Positions 31,481 to 43,500 are shown, numbered from the stretch's first letter. The stretch: DNA of 64,000 bases from Isoetes taiwanensis (GCA_021234155.1 JAJEKV010000003.1:24278874-24342873); one strand, 5' to 3'. Numbers and translations: made by a program. Notes: generated by a model not told the origin, from the sequence alone.

Positions 31481-32720
31481 AATAGCCTGCAATCAATGCA
31501 TGCTGTCCAAGATGCAGCATCATGAACTGGCAGCCTGTCAAAGACTTCCTGTGCCTCAGTGAGTGAGCCACATCTAGCATACATGGTAACCAACGCCGTT
31601 CGAAGAAAAGAATCTGCTTCAAGAAGCTTTTGAAAAATGATTTGTGTGTATCCTTCGCCTCTTTATGCCACAACACTTCAAGAAATAAACAAAGGTGATA
31701 GGATTTGGAACCACCCTATCCAGTAGCATCTTTTCAAAGCATTTCAGCGCATCATGGAAAGCTCATTTTCCGCATATCCTGAAATTAAAGCAGTCCAACC
31801 CACAACATCTCGAACTTGTAGCCTGCTAAAGACATCCTGTGCCTCACCAAGGGAGCCACATTGCATACATGTCAACCAAACAATTCCCCAGAAAATGATC
31901 CTTTAAAAGTCCTCTTCGTGCAATTTCATTATGGATTTCACGACCCTTATCAAGCATCCTCATGCTACCACAAGCTTTTAAAATGCAAACAAAAGTCACA
32001 TCATCCGGGGTTAGTCCCTCCAGTTGCATCTTTCCGAAACACTTGAGTGCTTCACTTGATCCATGTTTGGTGTAGCCTGAAATTATCGTAATCCAAGACA
32101 CAGTCTGCCGTGATGAAAGCTTGTCAAATGTTTCCTTAGCCTCAGCTAGTAAACCACACTTGGCATACATATGAACTAAGGTTGTATTAACAAATGCATC
32201 CCTTTCAAGTCCCTTTTCTTGGATCATAATATGTACTTGCCTGCCTCCTTCCAAATCTTTTGCTTTAGCACAAGCTCTCAACGAAGCTATAGGGTGTGAT
32301 TGCTAGCATCCACAATGTCTTCTTGCATCTTATGGTAGACTCTAAGAGCATATCCTGATTGTCCACAATCAATATATCCAGAAATCATCGCGGTCCACGA
32401 ATGCTCAGTACGATGAGCCAAGGAGTTGAAAGCTTGCTGCGCATCAGACACGCTCCCACTCTCCACAAAAGCAGGCACAATGTGATTGCCAGCACATCTG
32501 GGACCTTCCAAAAACCATTGCAAATTTTGCCATGCAGACGACTAAAATACTGTAGGTTCCTTTGTTTCCTGCACTTTTGCAAAACAGAAACAATGTTGAA
32601 AAGCAAAGGCTGCTCAGTCATGCTATTGTTTAGGGCAATAACTTCGTTACCCCCATATTTTATTTTCCTCAGATTAATCTGTGTTTCCAATGGTGGCTCA
32701 CAGACAAAGGCCAAACCTGC
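31470..32720 (-). pseudogene. PLS-type PPR pseudogene
   Basis: Minus-strand frames encode successive pentatricopeptide repeats: the SWTAMISGYIDCGQSGYA block, then ACAKAKDLEGGRQVH, TLVHMYAKCGLLAEAKETFD, SWITIISGYTKHG, GLTPDDVTFVCILKACGS, GREIHNEIARRGLLKDHFLG. Further decayed repeats extend toward 31500 (WTALISGYAEN, CGSLTEAQEVFDRLP). PPR proteins bind organellar RNA. At least three frame breaks and one stop interrupt it, and no C-terminal E or DYW domain is seen. The first 600 bp has an inverted twin at 25889-26493. Confidence 0.85.
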
Positions 32721-32776
32721 ATGATTTCAGCAGTGACCTATTGAATGCCTTAAAAGATCAAGGTAAGAATGAAGTC

Positions 32777-33384
32777 GGTCGTTAGCGTGCGGCCCCCCGG
32801 GGGAGCGCTGCCAGGAAGGGCTGCTTCGGGAACTTTTTTGGATCCCGCCTCCTGGGGTCCGGACTCTCCCCTCTTGTGAGGGAGCCCTGCAAGGTCCTGG
32901 CCTCGTTTGACTTGGGGAAGGGTGCCAGCTCAGTTGCCCCGCAACGGGCTGCACCGACCGTTCTAATGCGAACCCTTTGACCTAGACGTTCTCCGAAAAT
33001 TCCGAAAATTGGGCTGTGTGCTGGAGATGAATTAGGAATCCAACTGGCAAAAAATCAGAATTTATTTTTGTACAATGCATTAATTACGAATTTATGAATG
33101 TCTTGCCACTGCAAAAGCGCCCCCCGACTTCTAATTGCCACATTGGAAGGAGGACAGGCCCAAACTCAGTTCCGTTAGTTCCCCTTGCTCCGCGTTCTCG
33201 GCCCCAGCTTCTTGGCCAAGTCCCAACTGCAACAGACCAAATCTCGGCCCCCAAAACGCAAACCCTTCTAGAACCTGGCAACCCACAGATTTTACGTTTC
33301 GGAGGCACTCTCCTTGTCAGATTCGGCCGGGACCTTGCGCCGTGTCTTGACGTGGAGTGGGGGTGTTGAGCCAGAGCAGGGACC
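32777..33384. repeat. GC-rich 0.6-kb direct repeat, copy 1
   Basis: Begins GGTCGTTAGCGTGCG and ends CAGGGACC. A near-identical copy starts at 33911 and, interrupted by the gag-only LTR element, ends at 38738. Long frames on both strands (such as 33084-33596 minus) overlap each other and show no domain. Its 5' end cuts the PPR duplication exactly. Termini are GGTC/GACC, not TG/CA. Confidence 0.75.
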
Positions 33385-33910
33385 CTAAAGTCCCCCCGGA
33401 AGCTGCTTGCCCCGAATTTCCTCTCCCCAAGGCCCTGGGGACGGAAGGGCGACCTCCCCTCTCCAGAACTGGGATTTGGCTCTGCCAATGGACTCAGAAC
33501 ATCGACATTGCCCTGGGGACCAATTTCCGTGGCCAGAAGACCACCCAACCTCCAAGAAGCGCCAAAGTAGCTCATGTCCAGCACACTCGTAGTCAATTAG
33601 CCTAGGATGTGGATGCCGGATACTGTCGTGGAGGGCGTGAGTGTTTCTTTCTAATGCAAAACCGACTTGTAACTTGCTCCCTAAGGTAATTTCGCCATTC
33701 CGGACGACTTGGCTAGGTCGATTTGCCATTTCGGAGCCTCCCCGGTGCTCGAACGACAAAACACTGCGGTTTCTACAAGGCCGACCTCATGACGCTCCGC
33801 GGTTTGACAAGTTCTCCCGGACCGATCTTGAATCTTTTGGGCCTTCCCGAAGAGGGGCCCCTGAACGGAGGATCCAATGGTCGAATAGGGGAACCGGGCT
33901 GCGGGAGGGT
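33385..33910. other. Spacer between the two GC-rich repeats
   Basis: 526 bp of moderately GC-rich sequence with no recognisable gene. If the flanking repeats were LTRs this would be the internal region of a miniature element, but no clear primer-binding site or polypurine tract is seen. Confidence 0.4.
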
Positions 33911-34354
33911 GGTCGTTAGCGTGCGACCCCCCGGGGGAGTGCTGCCAGGAAGGGCTGCCTCGGGAACTTTTTTGGATCCCGCCTCCTGGGGTCCGGACTC
34001 TCCCCTCTTGTGAGGGAGCCCTGCAAGGTCCTGGCCTTGTTTGACTTGGGGAAGGGTGCCAGCTCGGTTGCCCCGCAACGGGCTGGCCCAACCGTTCTAA
34101 TGCTAACCCTTTGACCTAGACCTTCTCCGAAATTTCCGAAAATTGGGCTGTGTGCTGGAGATGAATTAGTTAATCCAGCTGGCAAAAAATCAGAATTTAT
34201 TTTCGTACAATGCATTAATTACGAATTTATGAATGTCTTGCCACTGTAAAAAGCGCCCCCCGACTTCTAATTGCCACATCGGGAGGAGGACAGGCCCAAA
34301 CTCCGTTCCGTCAGTTCCCCTTGCTCCGCGTTCTCGGCGCAGCTTCTCGGCCAC

Positions 34355-34953
34355 TGTTAGTCCTGTGCCTCCTGGTACATGACTATTCATGCATACAACG
34401 GACCAAGTCAAGTCCAAGGATCCACAGCCAGGCACGGGTCAGCCGTCAAAGGCCACGCAGAAGACCAAGCAGACCACGCAGACAAAGACCATGCAGGGCG
34501 TCAAGAGGCGGTGCTCTGACAAGTGACGGCCCGTCACCGCCTGCGACAGCGTCAGCGTCAGGGTCAGCATGATTTCAGGCACTTCAAGAGGCACCGCCAA
34601 CATTCCTCCAAATCAGGCCTCCTTCCAGGAGTCGGCACCGAAATCACTCAGAGTATCTATATTGGGCCAAAGGCCATTGTACTATATATATGAGTAGAGC
34701 TAGCACATGATTTTTAGATGAGTTGTGAGTCTTGTCTCAGTTCAGTTTTCTCTCGATTGCGAGAGTTCATGTATCTTCATTGACATCAAGGAAGCTCATT
34801 ATTGTGATCTCATTATTCTCTATTGTTTCTGTTCTGTTTTTTCTTGTTTTCTTTGCAAATCCCGCGTGACATAGTCCCCGGATTCTCCTGCTAGATCCAA
34901 AGGTCCTCACAGAGGGCTGTCTTGCAGGAGTTCCCGAACCCAGATCCCAAACA
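34355..34953 (+). repeat. 5' LTR of gag-only element B
   Basis: 599 bp; TATATATGAG near 34684 may be its TATA region. Homologous to the LTR at 476-1066. Confidence 0.93.
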
Positions 34954-34988
34954 CTGTCGCCGATACCGGGTCTGATTTCTTCTTCATC

Positions 34989-36440
34989 ATGTCGACTAGA
35001 GGTTTCACCCCTGAAGAACTTCTTTGCCAAACGGCGGCTCGATTGGAGCGCCATCAACGACGCGAGGCTGTCAGGGATATGTATGATTCTGCCTATGATA
35101 TTGAGGGTGGTCGTATCCGTTCCCGTGCTCAGTCGGCCCCTCCTACCCCTCGTGTTCATTCTAGATCAGGGTCTCCCCCTGTGTGTAGGCATTGTTCTCA
35201 GCCCCAATCTCCACAGCATACCCCTGTTCAGCCCACGCCTCACTATTGCCAGACTCCTGACAGCACCTATATCAATATCCCTTCACGTCATACCACTCTT
35301 CCATCACAACCTTCTTCACCTCTTGGTGGGATGGGCTACCATCATGTCTCTTTTGGCCCTACCCACGTTCACGACTTTCAGTCTTCTCCATCTTTTCAGC
35401 ATGCCCTTCCTGTTTACCAAACCACTGATCTCAAGCCTCAAGAGGATGGCTCTCAGGGTCCCTCCCCACCAGATGCTGCTTTTGCTGGACCCCATGTTTT
35501 TTCAGTTCCACCCCCTGGTTCTCAGCCTCAGACTGTTCCACCTCTCTATGCTTCTGCATATCCTCCATCGAATCCACCTCTCTATGCGCCAGTTCAGCCT
35601 ATATCGCCCACTCATAATTTGAAGTTGACTTATCCCACTTTCGGCAACACTAAAGGCAAACCTCTTGATCAGAGTGCTCAAGCCCACATGGAAGAATTTG
35701 AAGCCTTGGCCATTCTGAATGGTCATGCGCAGCCACAACTTAAATTCCATATCTTTTCGACCACGTTAAGAGGTGCCCCTCATCAGTGGTTAATGGCCAA
35801 TAAAAGCCACTGGAAACAGAGTTGGCAAGAAATGAAAACTGCCTTTCTGTCTCATTATGGCACCACGGACGATGATAATTACTCCTCAAGCAACTCAATG
35901 ATCTTCAACAAGAGCCCACGGAGTCCGCCAGGGATTTTGCGGACCGTCTTCACATTCTTGTCAGCAAACTCCAGGAGTACTCCACGCAAAGCCAGATCCT
36001 CGTCTGGTTTCTGCAGGGCCTTCCTCCTGCCATTAGACTCATGACAGAATACCTGCGTCCCAAGTCTTTGGAGCAGGCCATTGAACTGGTCAATCACTCA
36101 GTCAATGTTTCCTCCCGCGGAGTTGCTCTCACGGAACTCCCTTTTATGCCACCAGTCATGGTTCCTCAGAACTCTGTTCAGCCTCAACAAGCAAATCCAC
36201 AACGCGCTCACATCTGGTGTACTATTTGTAAATATCAAGGTCATCTGGCAAATGAATGCAATTCCTCAAATAGACCTCCTCATTGTAAACGATGCAATAT
36301 GTGCAATCACACTACGGAAGAATGCACTCGTTCTCATCCTACACCCTTTCGGCAAAAGATGGTCTTTCAAGTCCAGACCACGCCTCCACACTCCTGGGCA
36401 ATCCTCTTCACATGCCCCGCTTTCTCACAAACGGGTTCGT
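34989..36440 (+). pseudogene. gag: Gag of element B, frameshifted
   Basis: ATG 34989 opens MSTRGFTPEELLCQTAARLE, a proline-rich middle, then a Retrotrans_gag domain (MEEFEALAILNGHAQPQLKF, APHQWLMANKSHWKQSW, FLSHYG). Near 35880 the homology moves to another frame (ESARDFADRLHILV, LVWFLQGLPPAIRLM) that continues through two CCHC knuckles, CTICKYQGHLANEC and CKRCNMCNHTTEEC. Near 36380 it returns to the first frame. Gag alone would package RNA; polymerase must come from elsewhere. Confidence 0.85.
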
Positions 36441-37969
36441 GATCAGTCACGCCTCCTGTTAGAAAAAGACCATCGGATCCGTGACCTTGAGCAACAGCTA
36501 CAGCAAGCTGTCCAGTCTGCTGATGCGGCCCAATCAAAACAAGAAGGCTACATTACCATCGCCCTCAACATGCCCGTAGACTTTGCTATCCCTTCCAGCT
36601 ATCTCGACTATGTGGTTGCCCGTCGACACCTCTTTCTTCTGAAGTGGTATGCGGCTGATGGTCCAGTTGATGTCCACCTGCGCACTGAGGATTTTCTTCG
36701 GATCTAGCCAGACCTCTCGGTTGAAGACAAAGGTTTACTCTGTGCTCTTTTAGTCTTCGACCTTATTCACTGTGAAGATCCGGATTTGATCACCTTCAGA
36801 GTTGTTCAGCCAATGGCGTACATTTTTCATGACTTTTATCTGGCTGATACATAGGACAGATTTCTTGATGGGCCACATCAGAACTTTCAGGGTGACTCCC
36901 AGGTTCAATGGTTGCTCCTGGACAACAACCCCTATCTGTCAGATCATGATCGGACACATGCTCTTCATCAGGAGTACATGCCTGAGCTTGCTAATCATTT
37001 ACCTCTATGGCAAGCTGAAACGCTGGAGCAAGTTCGAAAGAACCTTGGGCATCCTGAGGATCTTTCATTTGCTCAAGTTTATATGCAGCACTTGGCAGGG
37101 TACAATCAACTGCGTGCTCTTCTGGATAGCAAGACCGTCCCCACGGGTTGGGATAGCCCTCCTGTCTACTCTCAGCTCTCTGCTTCTGAGTGGGATCGCT
37201 GGTGCAAAGCTCTAGATCCCGCCCTTGTTCGTGAATTCAGGGAGCAGGCTCAGCAGCCCACGCCCACGAGCATGGCTCCCTCTCCGTATGCTTCCCTGGG
37301 TGTCCCTCCACGCCCACGGTTTCTCACTTCAGACTGACGTCTTTTCTTTTGGACGAAGGTCATGGATGGCCATGCTGGGTCGACTCCTCCCCAGATCTCG
37401 ACGGATCTTCGGTGGGATCCCCGTTTTGTCAGACGCTCTGAATGGGAAGATGGTGCCACCTTGGACACTACTTCAAATTGGATCTATATTGCTAACGAGC
37501 GTGGTTGGCAACGGCCTGCTGATGCTCTTCATGGCCTTGACACCTTCTTGCAGAATGCCGCCACCTCGCCAGACCCCTCAGTTCACCGTCAAGCTGGTTT
37601 CTGTGCTGCTTTCAAATGCATACTGGTCAGCTCCTTAAATCGGCAGCGTCCCATTTTTTATTGCAACCCGAATGCCAGCGTCAGTGCCTTCGGCCTCCAG
37701 ACCTGCCTTCTCATGGAGTGCCAGTTTGTTCCTTCGGAAGCCCATGCTGCCCTGGAAGACATGGTGCGCTCTCACTTCCTCATTGATGCAGATCCTGCCC
37801 TTGGGCTCAACACTCCTGATGCTCTTCAAACACGCCAGGACCACATTGGCAATTACCATAATGGTGCCCGTCCTCATTCACGTGAGGATCACTTTCAGAC
37901 TGCTGGGTTCCCGCCATTGGAAACACTTCCTCCGTTTCTTCACCCTGAGTGTCGTTTGGTGGGGGGGAG
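36380..37969 (+). pseudogene. Unknown long downstream frame of element B
   Basis: One reading frame stays coding-like from about 36380 to the 3' LTR, broken only by stops at 36705, about 36852 and 37335. It has a coiled-coil-like start (LLLEKDHRIRDLEQQLQQAV), then MPVDFAIPSSYLDYVV, YMPELANHLPLWQAET, VQWLLLDNNPYLSDHD and ADALHGLDTFLQNAATSPD. No catalytic motif of protease, RT or integrase is present. It is about as long as Gag itself and could be a Gag C-terminal extension or a captured gene. Confidence 0.6.
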
Positions 37970-38568
37970 TGTTAGTCCTGTGCCTCCTGGTACATGACTA
38001 TTCATGCATACAACGGACCAAGTCAAGTCCAAGGATCCACAGCCAGGCACGGGTCAACCGTCAAAGGCCACGCAGAAGACCAAGCAGACCACGCAGACAA
38101 AGACCACGCAGGGCGTCAAGAGGCGGCGCTCTGACAAGTGACGGCCCGTCACCGCCTGCGTCAGCGTCAGCGTCAGGGTCAGCATGATTTCAGGCACTTC
38201 AAGAGGCACCGCCAACATTCCTCCAAATCAGGCCTCCTTCCAGGAGTCGGCACCAAAATCAGTCAGAGTATCTATATTGGGTCAAAGGCCATTGTACTAT
38301 ATATATGAGTAGAGCTAGCACATGATTTTTAGATGAGTTGTGAGTCTTGTCTCAGTTCAGTTTTCTCTCGATTGCGAGAGTTCATGTATCTTCATTGACA
38401 TCAAGGAAGCTCATTATTGTGATCTCATTATTCTCTATTGTTTCTGTTCTGTTTCTTCTTGTTTTCTTTGCAAATCCCGCGTGACATAGTCCCCGGATTC
38501 TCCTGCTAGATCCAAAGGTCCTCACAGAGGGCTGTCTTGTAGGAGTTCCCGAACCCAGACCCCAAACA
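37970..38568 (+). repeat. 3' LTR of gag-only element B
   Basis: 599 bp, directly after GGTGGGGGGGAG; partner of 34355-34953. Confidence 0.93.
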
Positions 38569-38738
38569 GCCACGTCCCAACTGCAACAGACGAAAACTCG
38601 GCCCCCAAAATGCAAACCCTTCTAGAACCTGACAACCCACAGGGTTTACGTTTTGGAGGCCCTCTCCTTGTCAGAGTCGGCCAGGACCTTGCGCTGTGTC
38701 TTGACGTGGAGTGGGGGTGTTGAGCCAGAGCGGGGACC

Positions 38739-39277
38739 ACAATTTAGCATCCGATCTGTTTGTAAATGTCTTAACCACAAGACCAACTTTTTTTAAGCAT
38801 ACAACGTGGCCACTTGGCCGGACCGATCTCTCAGCTTATCAGGCTTGTTCGATCCTGATTAGACCGACCTCTTTCAAAACGAAAAAGGCTCCAACAAACC
38901 TGGCCGACAATTTCATATTTACATGATTTCTATAATTATAATAAGTCAATGGTTTCATATGAGCCATATTTGTAACTTCATATTTACAACCATAGGTTCA
39001 TAACTCATTTAGTTATGAGACCATGGCGCCATTAGGTTATTCATAACCATTCGAATCTGTTTATGCATTCTGTTCAATCAATCTTCTGTACCATTAGGTT
39101 GATCACCATCATTAGGTTGCATTCTGCTTCAACAACCTGTATTATAAATTCACTTGTCACACTGCCTACGCAAATATTCATCATAATTTTGTTTCTTTTC
39201 TGTATTTATGTCAATATCATATATCCCCCATGATTATGATATGAACCAACTGTTTATCACTCTGCAATACTTCTAAC
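38739..39277. other. Non-coding; start matches 43194 and 47226
   Basis: GCATCCGATCTGTTTGTAAA with following bases is shared with the duplicated units further right. Otherwise AT-rich without genes. Confidence 0.5.
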
Positions 39278-39618
39278 ATGGTGTGGAGAGACTACTAGGG
39301 GGAACTTAGCATGCTAGGCTCAATAGTCTATCTCCTAGGTGATGCGTTACAATCGTCAGTAAGTTGAGTACAAAGGATCAAACAATCAACATCCTTTAGC
39401 CATCTCTCATTGGCAACAAATTGCATATACTATAGAAACAATTGATCATAACAAACTAATTAATGTTGACAATAGTGTTCTACAACATTCTTCCTCGAAT
39501 TCTTTATTATTATAATCAATTTGCATGTCACATGTACAGTGTTAGCAAAGAAGTCAAATAATGATCTTGCATATATTTTTTTCCATCAACTTGACCCTCA
39601 CAGATCATATGGTGAATA
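39278..39618. repeat. Three-copy repeat (also 42305-42659 and 46523-46861)
   Basis: All three start CATGGTGTGGAGAGACTACT and run to the TATGGTGAATAG segment with few differences. The copies to the right continue into the 105-aa minus frame; this one diverges there. Confidence 0.85.
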
Positions 39619-39627
39619 GGTGAAACC

Positions 39628-40175
39628 CATCTCCAGTTGTGCAATTTGCTCAACACGAGTCTGCTCAAAATTTGTACCAGACATGCAGTAACATCACCAT
39701 ATGACATAAGAAACATGAGAACATGAGAAAGTTCAAAGACAACACTCAACAATAAAGTTCAATGCAAGAATTTATGGGATCCTCATAGAATAACCCATGT
39801 GTTATAGGGATTTTCTCTAGCATAAGAATTGAATAATTTATTCGCTTCTATTGCTCAACTTTCTGCACAAATTGATACAAGAGATTTCTTGAAAAGACAG
39901 TGTTCCGGACACAGGAGTCGTGCGTCAAATCTGCAAAAGTGAAGTTCCTCCTAGCCCCAAGAATATAATTTTACTTCATTCAGAACGAGCTGCAGTTGAG
40001 CTCTTTTTTCTCAATGAAGTAACGATGAAAACCAACCACAAAACTAGTTTGAGATAAATCCTCATCTGGTTGATACACAAAATTAGCCTCATTTTCACAA
40101 TGTCAGAGAGATTTGATGCTAAACTGTAGCATGGAAATGTAGCAGAACTAACAAGCTTTAATCATTCAATAAGCT
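39628..40175. repeat. Dispersed repeat shared with 61050-61073 and 63414-64000
   Basis: CCATCTCCAGTTGTGCAATT, then GCTCAACACGAGTCTGCTC and onward, matches the right edge of the window, where the same sequence is split by the 2.34-kb inverted-repeat element. Here it is unoccupied. No gene recognised. Confidence 0.85.
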
Positions 40176-40427
40176 CCCCATATCTTGTTCAATATCTACT
40201 CCCTTCAATGCCATCACCTCAGTATCATTGCCACTCTATAATCCCAACCTTCCAGTTATTTGTATATTCACCTCCTCACCAGATAGACTGAGGTTGTTCC
40301 AAATATCCAAGTACAGGCCTTAAAGACTTCTAATGGCAGTCCTTAAATCTCCTCAACCTAGGACGATATGAGTCAGCATAGGATTCTAGTGCTCAGGGAT
40401 TTCCTGATCTTCTAGTCGTCAAATGAA

Positions 40428-41110
40428 CAATTAACGCAGGACATTCACAAGCCATCAGGCAACTTTCATGGCAATTGGCCAATCTATAAAATCAATTAAT
40501 CAACAACATTTCAATCTACTGCTTCTGCAGGTCTTGGAATAATATTTGGCACGGTCGAGGAGCATAGAGATAAATCAAGGCAAGGCCCAATCCAAAGGAA
40601 ATAAAAGACATCACAAGACATGCAACAATCAAATATAAATCTTTTCTTTTACATTAAGTTTAAATCAACAATCTATGGTGCAAGTGCTTTGCCCCTCTTG
40701 ACAGTAAGGTCCTGAGTCAAATCAACACCCCATTTTGCCTTTCGCCAAGACTGCAATGGATCTCCCTAAACACTAGCATTTGTTGCATCGACTTTTGTAG
40801 AACCTCGTGCAATGGGGACAAGTGATAGCTTGTTTTTAGGAATCACAAACTTCATTCCTGACTTTGGAGCCATCTTCAAGTTTTTGTTATTAATATATGA
40901 TGGCAAAGATAGGTTCAAAACTCTGATCACAGAGTCGCAGTATGAAACGAAAAAATAAAACCTCTGCTTACCTGGCTTCGAATCCATGTGTTTGTGTAAT
41001 CACCAAAGAATTTCCTGCAAGGAAGAGCTGCTGAAGGGCATCAATCTTCCCTAATGGAAATGTGTCAAGAACTCCTACTATCGCCAACACTCTTCCTGTT
41101 TCTCGGAAGG
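40428..41110. repeat. Segmental duplication unit 1a (partner 44553-45170)
   Basis: From AAATGAACAATTAACGCAG to near ACTCTTCCTGTTTC, with a 66-base deletion in the partner. Contains the minus frame described next. Confidence 0.85.
40700..40987 (-). pseudogene. Fragment of a small unrecognised gene
   Basis: Minus strand: a possible first exon MDSKP followed by GTAAGC, then MAPKSGMKFVIPKNKLSLVP, ARGSTKVD and, after a TAG stop, WRKAKWGVDLTQDLTVKRGK. The KWGxDLTQD-x-KRGKALA block looks conserved, but I cannot name the family. The partner copy near 44880-45046 has lost 66 bases of it. Presumed non-functional. Confidence 0.35.
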
Positions 41111-41878
41111 CGTAAAGATCTCCAAAAACTTACGATAAATTTTGAGTCCAGTACGTACCTTGCATAGCATCGAAAATTCATATCGGTTAGCAGTCCGAAC
41201 AGTAGCAACCGACAATAAGGTGGCCGACAATTTACTGAAAACAGCCAATTTGAAGCTGTTTTTGATATATTCTAGTCACATTTCAATATATATTTAGAAT
41301 ATGCCAAAAAAGCCATATGAGCGAGGGTTTGTCCGCTAAGGGCAATCCAAAAAGAGGTATTTGGCAAGGGAACAAATGAATGATTTGCACTGGAATTGCC
41401 AAAATCATAGATAAATTTAGAGCCAAGGCTGAGGTCCTTTAGCAGTTATATACTCAACATGTGTCTATCAAGGTAGTCTTGACAAGTTTTCTTAGAGCAA
41501 ACATCTGCATATTTACATGATCCTCTTCTTAATCCAGTCACATAAACATCCATAAAGAAAAAACTACTTACAACTCTGTATAAATGCATGCAAGATCGGG
41601 TTCTTTGCTTGCCCCAAAAAAAAAAAAAAAAAAAGAAGGAAAGAGATCTGTACCCACAACCATTTTGAGCCCTATCTTAATCCATTCTATCTACACAAAA
41701 AGTGCTTTGTTCTATCCCGGCCCCAAGAAATAATTTTACTTCGTTTAGAACGAGCTGCAATTGAGCTCTTTTTTCTCAATGAATTTCGATGAAAACCAAC
41801 CACAAAACTAACTTGTTATAACATGCAGAACTGACTCCACCTTTGACATAATATGCTTCCCGAGGTTATATTTGACAA
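41111..41878. other. Non-coding; poly(A) run at 41615-41633
   Basis: No gene seen. The A run follows GCTTGCCCC and may be a retroposon tail. Confidence 0.4.
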
Positions 41879-42567
41879 GTTTTAGTTCTCCCCGAGGTTA
41901 TATTTGACTTGCCTTATCTTCCTAAATTGTAAACTCTTCACAGACACTCCATTTATAGGACAAACTACATGTACAACCTACGAAGTCCATTATAATAACC
42001 ATTCCACATGTCCACAAATGCTCGGCACTGTCGGGCACACGTTTCTAGTGTTATTTATTAAGTTATGGATCTTCTATGATGATGGTTGGTCATTTTTTGC
42101 ACCTCTTGTGTATGAGGAAAGGTAGAGCTCTAAAAGCGATTGTAGATGGTGCTTCTAGCTTGGTCTCAAAAATTCCCAATTATATGCGACCCGTGCATAG
42201 GACCCTGGACGATTGTGGATAGCGGGATTTGACCCTGGCTGGTTGTGGGTAGCGGGATTTGTCGGGGATGTACAAGTGACGACTTGTCTGGTGACAACTG
42301 GACCCATGGTGTGGAGAGACTACTAGGGAGAACTTAGCGTGCTAGGCTCAATAGTCTATCTCCTAGGTGATGCGTTGCAATCGTCGATAAGTCGAGTACA
42401 AAGGATCAAACAATCAACATCCTTTAGCCATCTCTCATTGGCAACAAATTGCATATACTATAGAAACAATTGATCATAACAAACTAACTAATGTTGACAA
42501 TAGTGTTCTACAACATATCCAATTCTATTCTTCCTCGAATTCTTTATTATTATAATCAATTTGCATG

Positions 42568-42885
42568 TCACATGTACAGCGTTAGCAAAGAAGTCAAATA
42601 ATGATCTTGCATATATTTTTTTCCATCAACTTGACCTTCACAGATCATATGGTGAATAGAGAACGGCAGGCCTCTTACCTCAACAATATCTCCCCTCCAC
42701 ACAGATGCAAACTTGACATCCATTTCCTCAGCCTTTGAATACGGTCGGCATACACCCAATGCCAATTGCCTTGACTTGGCCACCTTTGGTCCAGTATGAA
42801 CCTTGGTCTGAGTGTCAAACATTAAGAAGTTCTCTATGTCCCATTTGGTGTGGAGATCCAGCCTCCTTGTTGTGCAAATCCACAT
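42568..42885 (-). CDS. Unrecognised 105-aa frame, duplicated at 46771-47088
   Basis: MWICTTRRLDLHTKWDIENF continuing with FASVWRGDIVEVRGLPFS and GQVDGKKYMQDHYL. Only about three residues differ between the two copies, but the surrounding non-coding DNA is equally conserved, so coding selection cannot be inferred. No domain recognised. Confidence 0.3.
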   Translation of the reverse strand: MWICTTRRLDLHTKWDIENFLMFDTQTKVHTGPKVAKSRQLALGVCRPYSKAEEMDVKFASVWRGDIVEVRGLPFSIHHMICEGQVDGKKYMQDHYLTSLLTLYM

Positions 42886-43393
42886 CTTTAAATGATTGGT
42901 ACTGGTCTAACTGGAGATTGCCCATCCAATTAACCATTAGAACATAGATGTGTTTCCTTTGTATTGCTTGGTGTGCTCCTCACGTTTTTCTTGTGGTTGG
43001 GAATCTTAAAACAATCAGATGTCAAATACACATCACTCTTGAATTCCAATCTTTTCCTCTTGGCCGTCTCCTTTATAATGCCTTAAACACCTCGAAATAA
43101 CAAATCCAAAAAAAAAAATTGTTTGTTACCTACTTGTATGTATTTCGTCATACCACATACTTGTATGTATTTTGTCATACCACATGACAGCATCCGATCT
43201 GTTTGTAAATGTCTTAACCACAAGACTAACTTTTTTTAAGCATGCAACGTAGCTCATTTGCAACAGCATAAACTTGAACGATAAACTGGCTCATTCCGAC
43301 CTTGTCATCAGTGAAGTCACACTAGGCACTGTTAGTTTCAGTACTTAATAATTATTCCTCTTGTATACCCTTAGCTGAGAACAATATGTTAAA

Positions 43394-43500
43394 CAGATGA
43401 CTTGGGGCTCTCAAAACGCGGAAAAGGAAGCTCATGATCAATTATGTTACGCATTTGATAATGGCATCAACATTCTGGATACTACCGAAATAGTACAGTC
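43394..43500 (+). pseudogene. Aldo/keto reductase-like exon fragment
   Basis: MTWGSQNAEKEAHDQLCYAF then DNGINILDT matches the N-terminal motif of Tas/KAB-type aldo/keto reductases (MTWG-xQN-EAEAHEQL-x-GINFIDTAE-Y). The catalytic tyrosine context after DTAE is lost (EIVQSP). No further exons seen. A second copy lies at 47450-47556. Confidence 0.6.

Larger units (their letters stand above)
34355..38568 (+). mobile_element. Gag-only, non-autonomous LTR retrotransposon (copy B)
   Basis: Two 599-bp LTRs (34355-34953 and 37970-38568) begin TGTTAG and end CCAAACA, with target duplication GCCAC (34350-34354 and 38569-38573). The empty site is visible in copy 1 of the GC-rich repeat near 33220. The primer-binding site TGTCGCCGATACCGGG (34955) resembles the tRNA-Asp type, and a G-rich tract precedes the 3' LTR. 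The 3.0-kb interior encodes Gag with two zinc knuckles and a long unknown frame, with no protease, RT, RNase H or integrase. The LTRs differ at about ten positions by eye, so it is fairly young and must have moved with enzymes supplied by another element. Confidence 0.93.
33911..38738. repeat. GC-rich direct repeat, copy 2, split by the gag-only LTR element
   Basis: Segments 33911-34354 and 38574-38738 together reproduce copy 1 (about 609 bp). The junction is where the LTR element and its GCCAC target duplication were inserted. Confidence 0.85.

Noticed and set aside
33084-34215. Several overlapping 60-170-codon frames on both strands
   Set aside because: High GC opens all frames; none has a domain, and the two repeat copies do not preserve a common frame.
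32777-38738. Calling the GC-rich repeats LTRs of a TRIM
   Set aside because: No TG/CA ends, no primer-binding site, no polypurine tract and no target duplication could be shown.
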